Origin: Oscillibacter valericigenes
GTDB taxonomy: Bacteria > Bacillota > Clostridia > Oscillospirales > Oscillospiraceae
DNA: 64,000 nucleotides
Reading direction: 5' to 3'
Assembly (NCBI RefSeq): GCF_021531435.1
Contig: NZ_JAFBIS010000004.1
Span: 62,001-126,000 of the forward strand
Position 1 is the first letter of the stretch, and each line of letters starts with the position of its first letter. The notes under the pieces were generated by a model, which was not told the origin of the DNA, ran no database searches, and worked only from the letters and a program-made list of their open reading frames with translations. Positions 29,998-37,248 of the stretch are shown one piece after another. The position numbers and the translations under genes are program-made.

Positions 29998-31202
29998 TGA
30001 AGAGCCTGAATACCATTCGCCGCCGGCTGATCAGCCTGGTCATTTTCCGGGGCCTGCTGGACGATCCCGCTGTGCAGGCGCTCCGCCGCATGCTGGAAGC
30101 CCGCTGCAGCGGCACCGAGGATGACTTTGTGGAAGCTTGCGCCGCTTTTGAGTACGTGCTGTTCAGCAGAGGCTGTGACAACTGGACGGACTACCTGTAT
30201 GAGATCGTCATGGAGAACGAGAACGTCTGCGTTCGCCAGCACGATCCGGAGACCCTGAACCCCCTGCTGAAGGCGCATATGGAGCATGAGCTGGAGTTTC
30301 TCAACGAGTTGTCCCGGCTGACACTGGAGGATTTTATCCACGGCGCCGAGTATCTGGACCCCGACGTGTACCACGAGAGCTGGAATATCTCCGCCCGGGA
30401 CATCGCGGCGGACTATGCCGTCCGGCTCCGGGAGGTGGGCTCCAAGGGCTACGGCATCTTTGCCCGCTACCATATGTTCACCGTGGAGAACGGAGCGCTG
30501 GTGCCGGTGAAGCACCCGGACCCCCAGCAGCTGGAGGAGCTCCCCGGCTACGAGAAGGAGCGGGAGAAGGTCATCGCCAATACCCGCGCGCTGCTGGAGG
30601 GGAAGCCCGCCAACAACGTCCTGCTGTACGGCGACGCCGGCACCGGCAAGTCCAGCGCCATCAAAGCCATCGCCAACAACTTCGCGGACCAGGGCCTGCG
30701 GCTGGTGGAGGTCAAGAAGAACCAGCTCTACCAGATCCCCGACCTGATGGACGCCCTGGCCGCCAACCCCCTGAAGTTCATCCTGTTTATCGACGATCTG
30801 AGCTTCACCGCCAACGACGACAACTTCGCCGCCCTGAAGGCCATTCTGGAGGGCAGCGTGGGCGGCCGGGCCCACAACATCGCGGTGTACGCCACCAGCA
30901 ACCGCCGCCACCTCATCAAGGAGACCCTGACGGACCGCTCCGGCGACGACATCCACGAGAGCGACACCCGCCAGGAGCTGATGAGCCTGTCCGCCCGCTT
31001 CGGCCTGACCATTACGTTTGCCAGCCCCGACCGGGACCGCTACCTGTATATCGTGCAGGAGCTTGCTAAGCAGTACGGCCTGGATATGGATGAACGGGAG
31101 CTGAACGTCCGCAGCGAGGCGTTTGCCATCCGCATGGGCGGCCGCAGCGCCCGGGTCGCCAAGCAGTTCATCGAGCTGTGCAAGGCCGGGGTGCAGGACT
31201 GA
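29997..31202 (+). CDS. DUF815 family AAA ATPase
   Basis: 401 residues. An N-terminal helical region of about 190 residues precedes an AAA core with Walker A NVLLYGDAGTGKSSAIKAI, Walker B LKFILFIDDLSF, sensor YATSNRRHLIKETL and a C-terminal lid. The pattern (YG.AGTGKSS, IDDLSF, SNRRHL) matches the DUF815 family, whose function is not established. The ATG overlaps the ilvD stop, so it sits at the end of the ilv transcript. Whether it serves amino-acid metabolism or only shares the promoter is unknown. Confidence 0.9.
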   Translation: MKSLNTIRRRLISLVIFRGLLDDPAVQALRRMLEARCSGTEDDFVEACAAFEYVLFSRGCDNWTDYLYEIVMENENVCVRQHDPETLNPLLKAHMEHELEFLNELSRLTLEDFIHGAEYLDPDVYHESWNISARDIAADYAVRLREVGSKGYGIFARYHMFTVENGALVPVKHPDPQQLEELPGYEKEREKVIANTRALLEGKPANNVLLYGDAGTGKSSAIKAIANNFADQGLRLVEVKKNQLYQIPDLMDALAANPLKFILFIDDLSFTANDDNFAALKAILEGSVGGRAHNIAVYATSNRRHLIKETLTDRSGDDIHESDTRQELMSLSARFGLTITFASPDRDRYLYIVQELAKQYGLDMDERELNVRSEAFAIRMGGRSARVAKQFIELCKAGVQD

Positions 31203-31227
31203 CACATAGAAAGAGAAGGGACGCTTT

Positions 31228-31821
31228 ATGACCGCAGCCGTTTTCTGGGAGCTGGCGCTCTCTGCCTGTGCCACGACTTTTACGCCGGGGCCGAACAACA
31301 TCCTGCTGCTCAGCAGCACCAGTACCTTCGGCTTCCGCAAGTGCCGTCCGCTGATCCTCGGCATCTGGACGGGCTTGCTGACCGTCATGCTGATCTGCGG
31401 CTTCGGCTGCGCCGTTCTGGGCGAGCTGATCCCCCAGATCGTCCCGGTGGCAAAATACGTGGGTGCCGCCTATGTGCTCTATCTGGCGTACAAGACCCTC
31501 ACCCGCAAGACCGGGGACGGGACGGCGGATACCTCCAGGCCCCTGACCTATGTGAACGGGTTTCTGCTCCAGTTTCTGAACATCAAAATTATGATGCTGG
31601 GCATTGCCTTCTATTCCAGCTTTATTCTGCCCTACGGCTTCCACGTGGGCTGCGTCCTGGCCTTTGCCGCCATTATGACGGCCTGCGCCGGAACGGGCAA
31701 CCTCATCTGGGCCACCCTGGGCACGATCTTATTCCCGCTTTACAAGAAGTACGCGAAGGTCATCAACACCGTCATGGCGCTGCTGCTGGTGTGGTGCGCG
31801 TGGAAGATCGTCTCCGTGTAA
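31228..31821 (+). CDS. LysE/RhtB family amino-acid exporter
   Basis: 197 residues with about six hydrophobic helices. The family signature ATTFTPGPNNILLL is at the N-terminus, and GAAYVLYLAYKTL and FLNIKIMMLGIAFYSSF are later conserved segments. Members export amino acids such as lysine, homoserine, threonine or leucine. It starts 25 nt after the DUF815 gene and ends at a strong terminator. Placement after leu/ilv genes makes branched-chain amino acids a candidate substrate, which is inference. Confidence 0.88.
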   Translation: MTAAVFWELALSACATTFTPGPNNILLLSSTSTFGFRKCRPLILGIWTGLLTVMLICGFGCAVLGELIPQIVPVAKYVGAAYVLYLAYKTLTRKTGDGTADTSRPLTYVNGFLLQFLNIKIMMLGIAFYSSFILPYGFHVGCVLAFAAIMTACAGTGNLIWATLGTILFPLYKKYAKVINTVMALLLVWCAWKIVSV

Positions 31822-31830
31822 AAAGACATC

Positions 31831-31867
31831 AAAAAACTCCCCGGTCCAAACGGACCGGGGAGTTTTT
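31831..31867. terminator. Bidirectional terminator between the LysE gene and the ior unit
   Basis: A perfect 12-bp stem (31836-31847 with 31852-31863, ACTCCCCGGTCC/GGACCGGGGAGT) with A6 on one side and T5 on the other. It serves both converging transcripts. Confidence 0.95.
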
Positions 31868-31884
31868 GCAGATAAATGGGATGC

Positions 31885-33003
31885 TTACAGCTCCTGGAAC
31901 AGCTCCTTGCTGGGATTCAGATAGCCCAGGTCGTCCTCGTTTCCGGTCAGCCCACGCAGGTTCTTGAGACCCGTGCGCTTTTTGCCGAGAGAGGCGCCCT
32001 TCAGCTTGTCCAGGCCGGTTTCCGGGGGGTCCTTGAACTCCAGGATGCCCTTTTCCCGGGCCAGCTCCAGCAGCTTCATGCCCTTTTCGGAGCGGACGAT
32101 GACCTGGTTCCAGCCCTTGTCCACGTCCCAGCCGTCGGCGCTGCGGGCGCCGCCCACGGAGAGGTCGGCGAACTCGGCGGTCATGTCGGTGCAGTAGCGG
32201 CAGCCGGACCGCACCAGCGGCGTCACCTCGTCCAGGTTGACGGATACGGTCTCGCCGTTCTCCCGCAGCTCCAGGGAGTGGTATTTGCTGGGGGGAATGT
32301 CCATGTGGGACACCTTCGCGGGGTCGGCGTGTTTGGCCGTCAGGTCCCGGATGCCCTCCCAGTCCAGGCCCCAGCCGCAGAAGAGGCCGAATACCATGCC
32401 GATGTTGTCGGCGTGGTTGTCGTTCTCCGTCAGGGGCTTGGACTTCATCTTATAGACCGCCAGGGTCTTGCAGGGCGTGCCCACCACGCCGATGCTGTGG
32501 TAGCGGTCTTCCCGCAGCGCTTTGTTCAGCACCGCCAGGGTGGGGGGCACCTGGAAGCTGCTGCCGGAGCAGGCGCGGACCTCCTCCGCGGTGGTGGCCA
32601 GGACGCCCTCGGGCTCCAGACCGCCCTGGGAGCGGGTCATGACCGCCGCGTCGATGAAGCCCTCTTTGATGGCCAGCTCCACCAGGGCGGTCATGGTTCC
32701 GCCGTGCTGGGCGCCGGCCCGGATGGCAGGGTCCGCGGCCCGGGTCAGGTACAGGCCCAGGAAGGGGCCGATCTCCGGCAGGATGGTATCCGCCGGGAAG
32801 AACTGCCTGCGCAGCGCGTCAAGGTCGGTGGGCATCCGGGGGCAAAAGCCCTGGCAGCGGCCGTCCTTCCGCTCGCAGTCAAAGTAGCAGAGGGTCCGGC
32901 CCTCCACGGAATCCCAATAGGGGCACATACCCTGGCAGGCACCGCAGCCGGTGCAGAGGCCCGGCTTGATGACCTGGGTATCCAATGCGATCGTACTTAA
33001 CAT
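31885..33003 (-). CDS. FrhB-like iron-sulfur flavoprotein (F420 hydrogenase/dehydrogenase beta-subunit family)
   Basis: 372 residues. The N-terminal ferredoxin-like part has CTGCGACQGMCPYW, then more cysteines in CYFDCERKDGRCQGFCPR. The FrhB/FdhB N and C domains follow, with GGTMTALVELAIKEGFIDAA, SQGGLEPEG and VGTPCKTLAVYK. The family oxidises or reduces F420, ferredoxin or other carriers through FAD and Fe-S. The cofactor here is not known; most clostridia lack F420. It is the last gene of the iorA-iorB-83aa-frhB-like unit, 12 nt after its neighbour, so it probably passes electrons for the oxoacid oxidoreductase. Confidence 0.85.
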   Translation of the reverse strand: MLSTIALDTQVIKPGLCTGCGACQGMCPYWDSVEGRTLCYFDCERKDGRCQGFCPRMPTDLDALRRQFFPADTILPEIGPFLGLYLTRAADPAIRAGAQHGGTMTALVELAIKEGFIDAAVMTRSQGGLEPEGVLATTAEEVRACSGSSFQVPPTLAVLNKALREDRYHSIGVVGTPCKTLAVYKMKSKPLTENDNHADNIGMVFGLFCGWGLDWEGIRDLTAKHADPAKVSHMDIPPSKYHSLELRENGETVSVNLDEVTPLVRSGCRYCTDMTAEFADLSVGGARSADGWDVDKGWNQVIVRSEKGMKLLELAREKGILEFKDPPETGLDKLKGASLGKKRTGLKNLRGLTGNEDDLGYLNPSKELFQEL

Positions 33004-33015
33004 CGTTCTACCTCC

Positions 33016-33267
33016 TCACACCATGATGACCGGAATGTCAAAGACCTTCAGCTCGATCTCGGACGCGGATTCCGGAATGTAGTCGCCCAGCTCATGGGCC
33101 ATGCCGCACAGATGCTCCTGGTAGATGAAGCGGTAGCCTGGCTTCTGGGGCTTCACAAAGTCCTTTTCATACATCATGGGAGTCAGGTCGGAGAATTTCG
33201 TCTCCCGGGGCAGCTCCAGAGTCATCTGCCGGTCCATGGTGGGATGAAGGAGTTTTACAGTAATCAT
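33016..33267 (-). CDS. Small protein of unknown function, possible beta-grasp fold
   Basis: 83 residues with a minus-strand AGGAGGGC RBS before ATG 33267. It starts 4 nt after iorB and ends 12 nt before the FrhB-like gene. The pattern (MITVKLLHPTMDRQMTLELP, a helix, then GYRFIYQEHLCGMAHEL, and a final strand pair IELKVFDIPVIMV) resembles ubiquitin-like/YukD or ThiS-type beta-grasp proteins. It has no C-terminal Gly-Gly and only one cysteine. I do not recognise a specific family. Its position inside the operon suggests an accessory or electron-transfer partner role. Confidence 0.75.
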   Translation of the reverse strand: MITVKLLHPTMDRQMTLELPRETKFSDLTPMMYEKDFVKPQKPGYRFIYQEHLCGMAHELGDYIPESASEIELKVFDIPVIMV

Positions 33268-33271
33268 CGCT

Positions 33272-33895
33272 TTAGCCCTCCTTTTTGCTGACAGCCGCGC
33301 AGCCCTTGGCGAAGGCCTTCTGGTTCAGTTCCAGCACGGCGCCCTTGAAGCGCTGCTGCAGGATCTTCTCCAGGTCTTCCCGGCTCAGGGGAGCGTCGGG
33401 CAGCTGGGTGAAGGCGCCCAGCAGCGCGATATTGGCGGCACGGGAATCGCCTACTTCCATGGCGATGTCGGCCGCGGGAACGGGATAGGCCGCCGCGGAC
33501 AGCTCTGCGATCTCCGCCTCCAGGGCCTCCTGGTCGGGATACTGCTGGATGCCCTGCAGCACGCCCAGGGGATACACCGGGCGGGGATCGTAGACGATCA
33601 TGGTATTGGGGCCCGCATACTTCCGGGTCATGCGGAGGGTCTCCAGAGGCTCAAAGCCGATGATGATGTGGGCCTCGCCGGAGGGGATCAGCACGCTGAG
33701 CTCCTGATCCTCGGAGACGCGGACGTGGCTCATGACGGAGCCGCCCCGCTGGGAGGCACCGTAGGTCTCGCCGATGGCGACCCGGTAGCCCCGGTCGGTC
33801 ATGGCGCTGCCCACGACCTCGGAAGCCAGCACGTTGCCCTGGCCGCCGATGCCGCAGATGACGATATTCAGGGGGTCGAATTTCAGCTTTTTCAT
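33272..33895 (-). CDS. iorB: Indolepyruvate:ferredoxin oxidoreductase beta subunit
   Basis: 207 residues, matching the gamma-type domain of 2-oxoacid:ferredoxin oxidoreductases. The N-terminal IVICGIGGQGNVLASEVVG is the typical signature; SQRGGSVMSHVRVS and IIGFEPLETLR follow. With IorA it converts arylpyruvates (indole-, phenyl- and hydroxyphenylpyruvate) plus CoA to aryl-acetyl-CoA, CO2 and reduced ferredoxin. Its ATG overlaps the iorA stop by four bases, which gives coupled translation. Confidence 0.94.
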   Translation of the reverse strand: MKKLKFDPLNIVICGIGGQGNVLASEVVGSAMTDRGYRVAIGETYGASQRGGSVMSHVRVSEDQELSVLIPSGEAHIIIGFEPLETLRMTRKYAGPNTMIVYDPRPVYPLGVLQGIQQYPDQEALEAEIAELSAAAYPVPAADIAMEVGDSRAANIALLGAFTQLPDAPLSREDLEKILQQRFKGAVLELNQKAFAKGCAAVSKKEG

Positions 33896-35775
33896 GCTTC
33901 CTCACCGCCTTCTACCTTGATGGCGCCGCTGGGGCACAGCTTGGCGCAGACGCCGCAGCCCACGCAGGTCACGGGGTCGATGTAAGCCTTGTTGTTCTTG
34001 AAGTCCCAGGTGTTGCCGGGGCAGCCCCAGACACGGCTGCAGTACTTGTCGCAGCCGCAGCCCTCGCCCCAGCACACGTTCTGGTCCACGTACACGCGGA
34101 CGGGACGTTTTTCCTTCTTGCTCATCAGCGTGGCGCAGGGCTGGCGCATGATCAGCACGTTCATGCCCGGCGCGTTCAGCAGGCGGCGGATGGTCTTCTC
34201 CGTCTCGACAACGTCAAAGGGATCGGCGACCTCGGCCTTGCAGCCGATGCCCTCCACGACCTTCTGGATGTCCATGGCGGGCACCTGGTCGCCCATGGCG
34301 GTGATGCCGGTGGCGGGGTGGGGCTGGAAGCCGGTCATAGCGGTGGCGGAGTTGTCCAGCACCATCAGCAGCATGTTGGCGTTGTGATAAGTGGCGTCCA
34401 CAAGGCCGGGCATGATGGTGTGGAAGAAGGTGGAGTCGCCGCAGACGGTGACCACCTTCTGGTCCAGGCCGTAGTGGGTCAGCTGGCCCAGGGCCTCCGC
34501 CAGGTTGATGCCGGAGCCCATGCAGTTGCAGGCTTGGAAGGCATACTGGCCGGCGGCCTGGCCGGACATGATGTAGCAGCCGATGTCGCCGATGACGACG
34601 CCGGGGTGCTTCTCCTGCCGCAGCACCTTCTTCAGAATGTGGAAAGTGGCGCGGTGGGGGCAGCCGGCGCAGAAGGTCAGCTCCCGCTCGATCAGCGGCT
34701 CCTGAGAGGCGATCTTCTTCTCCGGCAGCTTGGCGCCAGTCAGGAGGGAGATGGCCTGGGCCACATTGTCGGGGTCCAGCTCGCCGATCTTCGGCAGCGC
34801 GCCGTCGCCGCGGCCGGAGAACACAATGCTCATCTGATGGCGGCCGGCGATGGCCTGCAGGTTGTGCTCCAGAACAGGGTCCACTTCCTCCAGGGTCAGT
34901 ACCTTCTCCACACCCTGCAGATGGCGCACGATGGTCTCCTCCGGCAGGGGCCAGATGGTGGCCAGGCTCAGCATGCCGACGCGGTCGCCCACACCCAGAC
35001 GGCGGATGGCCTCCTGACCGTACAGGCGGCCGGTGCCGCTGGCGACGATCAGCTCCTTGGGATGCTCGGGGCCGACATAGTGGTTGAAGGGGCAGTTTTC
35101 AGCTTCCTGCCGCAGCATATCCAGCTTTTCCAGCATGGCGCTGCGCAGATAGGACACGCACACCATGCGGTCCCACTCGCCCACCTGCTGCAGCTGGTGG
35201 GGCTTTTCCGGCAGCTCGCCCAGCACCACGTTGCCGCGGCCATGGCAGACACGGGTGGTCAGCCGCACGATGACGATCTGGTGCGTGCGCTCGGAGAGCT
35301 CGAAGGCGTAGGGAATGATGTCCTTGGTCTCCTGCATGCTGGTGGGCTCCAGCATGGGGACGTTGGCGGACATGGCCTGATAACGGGAGTCAAATTCATT
35401 GGTGCTGGAGTGCGCGCTGGGGTCGTCCGAGGTCACGACCACCATGCCGCCCTTCACGCCGTGCTGTGCGCCGCAATGAATGGCGTCCGACGCGAAGAGA
35501 AGGCCGTTCTGCTTCACGATGCAGATGGACCGCGCGTTGGCCAGAGAGGCGCCGATGCAGGCTTCCATGGCGCAGGTCTCGTTTGTGGACCACTCCGCGT
35601 AAAAGTTTCGTTCCTTCGCGACTTTACCCAGCATTCCCAGGACCTGGGAAGACGGAGAACCGGGATAGGAGGCCGCAAAATTGATGCCTGCTTCCAATGC
35701 GCCGCGTACGATGGCCTCGTTGCCCTGCATCAGGCAGACCTGGCCCGGGGCGTTGGCGGTCATTGTCCATTCCAT
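33892..35775 (-). CDS. iorA: Indolepyruvate:ferredoxin oxidoreductase alpha subunit
   Basis: 627 residues from ATG 35775, preceded by AGAGGGTGA on the minus strand; a GTG at 35787 would overlap that RBS. The pyrimidine-binding domain has MQGNEAIVRGALEAGINFAA and YPGSPSSQV. The TPP-binding domain has CAGCPHRATF, IGDIGCYIM and GDSTFFHTIMPGL. The C-terminus carries two clusters: an unusual CWGEGCGCDKYCSRVWGCP and a normal CVGCGVCAKLCP. It initiates the aromatic 2-oxoacid oxidation and reduces ferredoxin. A minus-strand promoter lies at 35854-35881. Confidence 0.95.
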   Translation of the reverse strand: MEWTMTANAPGQVCLMQGNEAIVRGALEAGINFAASYPGSPSSQVLGMLGKVAKERNFYAEWSTNETCAMEACIGASLANARSICIVKQNGLLFASDAIHCGAQHGVKGGMVVVTSDDPSAHSSTNEFDSRYQAMSANVPMLEPTSMQETKDIIPYAFELSERTHQIVIVRLTTRVCHGRGNVVLGELPEKPHQLQQVGEWDRMVCVSYLRSAMLEKLDMLRQEAENCPFNHYVGPEHPKELIVASGTGRLYGQEAIRRLGVGDRVGMLSLATIWPLPEETIVRHLQGVEKVLTLEEVDPVLEHNLQAIAGRHQMSIVFSGRGDGALPKIGELDPDNVAQAISLLTGAKLPEKKIASQEPLIERELTFCAGCPHRATFHILKKVLRQEKHPGVVIGDIGCYIMSGQAAGQYAFQACNCMGSGINLAEALGQLTHYGLDQKVVTVCGDSTFFHTIMPGLVDATYHNANMLLMVLDNSATAMTGFQPHPATGITAMGDQVPAMDIQKVVEGIGCKAEVADPFDVVETEKTIRRLLNAPGMNVLIMRQPCATLMSKKEKRPVRVYVDQNVCWGEGCGCDKYCSRVWGCPGNTWDFKNNKAYIDPVTCVGCGVCAKLCPSGAIKVEGGEEA

Positions 35776-35853
35776 TTCTTGAGTCACCCTCTTTTGTAAA
35801 ATCCCGCTGAGTTTCCAACAGATCCGCTGATTGCGGCGGCGGGTATTGTTATC

Positions 35854-35881
35854 ATTTTAGCACTTGCGGCGGGAATTACAA
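35854..35881 (-). promoter_or_regulatory. Promoter of the ior unit
   Basis: On the minus strand TTGTAA at 35881-35876, a 16-nt spacer and TAAAAT at 35859-35854, about 80 nt upstream of the iorA ATG. Confidence 0.55.
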
Positions 35882-35961
35882 GATAAAAGCGGGACTTTAG
35901 AGGGACTTTAGAGGGAAAAGCGTCGAAAAATTGCAGATCCGGCGGAATTTCGCCGGCAGAG

Positions 35962-36004
35962 AAAAGGATCCCGGCCCCGCCGAAGCGGGGCCGGGATCCT
36001 TTTG
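35962..36004 (-). terminator. Terminator of the Spo0A-like gene
   Basis: A very long perfect stem (35962-35980 with 35985-36003, around CGAA) carrying A4 and T4 at its ends. It lies 240 nt past the stop of the minus-strand regulator and could also block readthrough toward iorA. Confidence 0.85.
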
Positions 36005-36180
36005 CCGTGGATAGGTATCTGCTTTTTTGTGCCTGTATCGGCAATTTTTTCTTCTGAATGGCCGTTTTTTGCGGGAAAATGTAAGCGGTGCTGTCCTTGA
36101 GGTGGCGTCTTCTGTACTCCCCGGACGCATTTGAAATGACTGCCGGCTGCAGGTTCTCCAAGACAATATTTCGTTTTTTA

Positions 36181-36209
36181 TTGACAATACGAAGATTTTT
36201 CGATAAATT
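36181..36209 (+). promoter_or_regulatory. Promoter-like sequence pointing into the 3' end of the Spo0A-like gene
   Basis: TTGACA at 36181-36186, a 17-nt spacer and TAAATT at 36204-36209 on the plus strand. Any transcript would be antisense to the regulator at 36247-36993. No plus-strand gene is there to be served. Confidence 0.35.
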
Positions 36210-36246
36210 TTTATTAGGAACTGGAATTAAATGGTTTTTTTGACCG

Positions 36247-36993
36247 TTATACACAATCCAAAAGCTCGGGGCGATCCTGCTGCAAATACAAAATATCAGC
36301 AACCGTTGCGATAAACTCGGAATTGGTCGGCTTGTCCATCTGAGGTTTGATGGTGTATCCGAAGTAATGCTGCAAAAAATCAATATTTCCCCGGTTCCAG
36401 GCAACTTCGATGGCGTTTCGCATCGCGCGCTCCACGCAGCTGGCCGTCGTGCCGTAAGATTTCGCAATATCCGGATACAGGATCTTTGTGACCCCGTCCA
36501 TGACCGCCGGGTCTTTCGCAGCCATGATGATAGCTTTTCGGAGATATTGGTATCCCTTGAGGTGGGCAGGGACGCCCAGCTGACGCATCAGACCGGATAT
36601 CCGCATCTCCAGCTCCGCGTCATGTCCGGCGGCTGAAGCCGGCTCCGGGAGGCTCCTGATATATGCGGAGAGGTTTGCGGTCTGCGCGGACATTTCGCCC
36701 CGGTTGGTCCATTCGGACAGGATCGGCACAATGAAGTACTCCTTCGCCTGAGAAAACGACAAAGCCGCAAGACCGCCCGCATTCTTCTGAATATAAGACA
36801 GCAGCGCCATGCTGTTTTTGACCGTCGGATTTATGACCAGCATATTCGGCTTTTTCTCCTGGATCAACCACACTGCTTTCTCGCCATCGCCGCTGGTTCC
36901 GAGAATCACAAAATCTCTGTTGAAACGAATGTACCCTGCCAGCGATTCGAAATTATTATTTGTATCGGCGATGACGATTTTTAGTGTACTCAT
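36247..36993 (-). CDS. Spo0A-family regulator with degenerate receiver domain
   Basis: 248 residues from ATG 36993, with AAAGGAG about 10 nt upstream. The C-terminal half (from about residue 135) is a clear Spo0A effector domain: LGVPAHLKGYQYLRKAI, ILYPDIAKSYGTTASCVERA, IEVAWNRGNID and KPTNSEFIATVAD. The N-terminal receiver keeps the fold but not the chemistry. The phosphoacceptor Asp is Asn 55 (MLVINP), the acidic pair is ADTN (one Asp lost), and the conserved Lys is absent (YFIVPIL). It probably binds 0A-box-like DNA without phosphorelay control. Whether it replaces or accompanies a normal Spo0A elsewhere is unknown. Divergent from the duplicated HTH gene. Confidence 0.9.
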   Translation of the reverse strand: MSTLKIVIADTNNNFESLAGYIRFNRDFVILGTSGDGEKAVWLIQEKKPNMLVINPTVKNSMALLSYIQKNAGGLAALSFSQAKEYFIVPILSEWTNRGEMSAQTANLSAYIRSLPEPASAAGHDAELEMRISGLMRQLGVPAHLKGYQYLRKAIIMAAKDPAVMDGVTKILYPDIAKSYGTTASCVERAMRNAIEVAWNRGNIDFLQHYFGYTIKPQMDKPTNSEFIATVADILYLQQDRPELLDCV

Positions 36994-37248
36994 GTCTGTG
37001 AGTCTCCTTTCCGTCTTGTTAAGTATACTGTAACAGAACTTCATTCTACGCGCATTACCTAAAAAAAGACAGATTCAGACAATGTTTTCCAACTAAAAGC
37101 GCCCCCGTGATATGCCAAAAATATTTTGCGGAGTCTGCGGAAAGGAAGGTGAAAATTATTCTACCACTGATTCGGTGGGATTTCTGCAAAATTTTTACAT
37201 GTCCCGTCAAACAGCAATACCGTGAATCTTCAGAAAGGAGCAGCTTAC

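Larger units (their letters stand above)
35776..36246. other. Intergenic region between iorA and the Spo0A-like gene
   Basis: It holds the ior promoter, a strong terminator, and about 240 nt of AT-rich sequence (36005-36246) with a plus-strand promoter-like TTGACA/TAAATT at 36181-36209. Apparent reading frames here have no RBS and unnatural composition. No further gene is supported. Confidence 0.6.

Noticed and set aside
35784-36467. A 227-codon minus frame overlapping the Spo0A-like gene
   Set aside because: It conflicts with a certain gene and a terminator hairpin, and has no domain or RBS.
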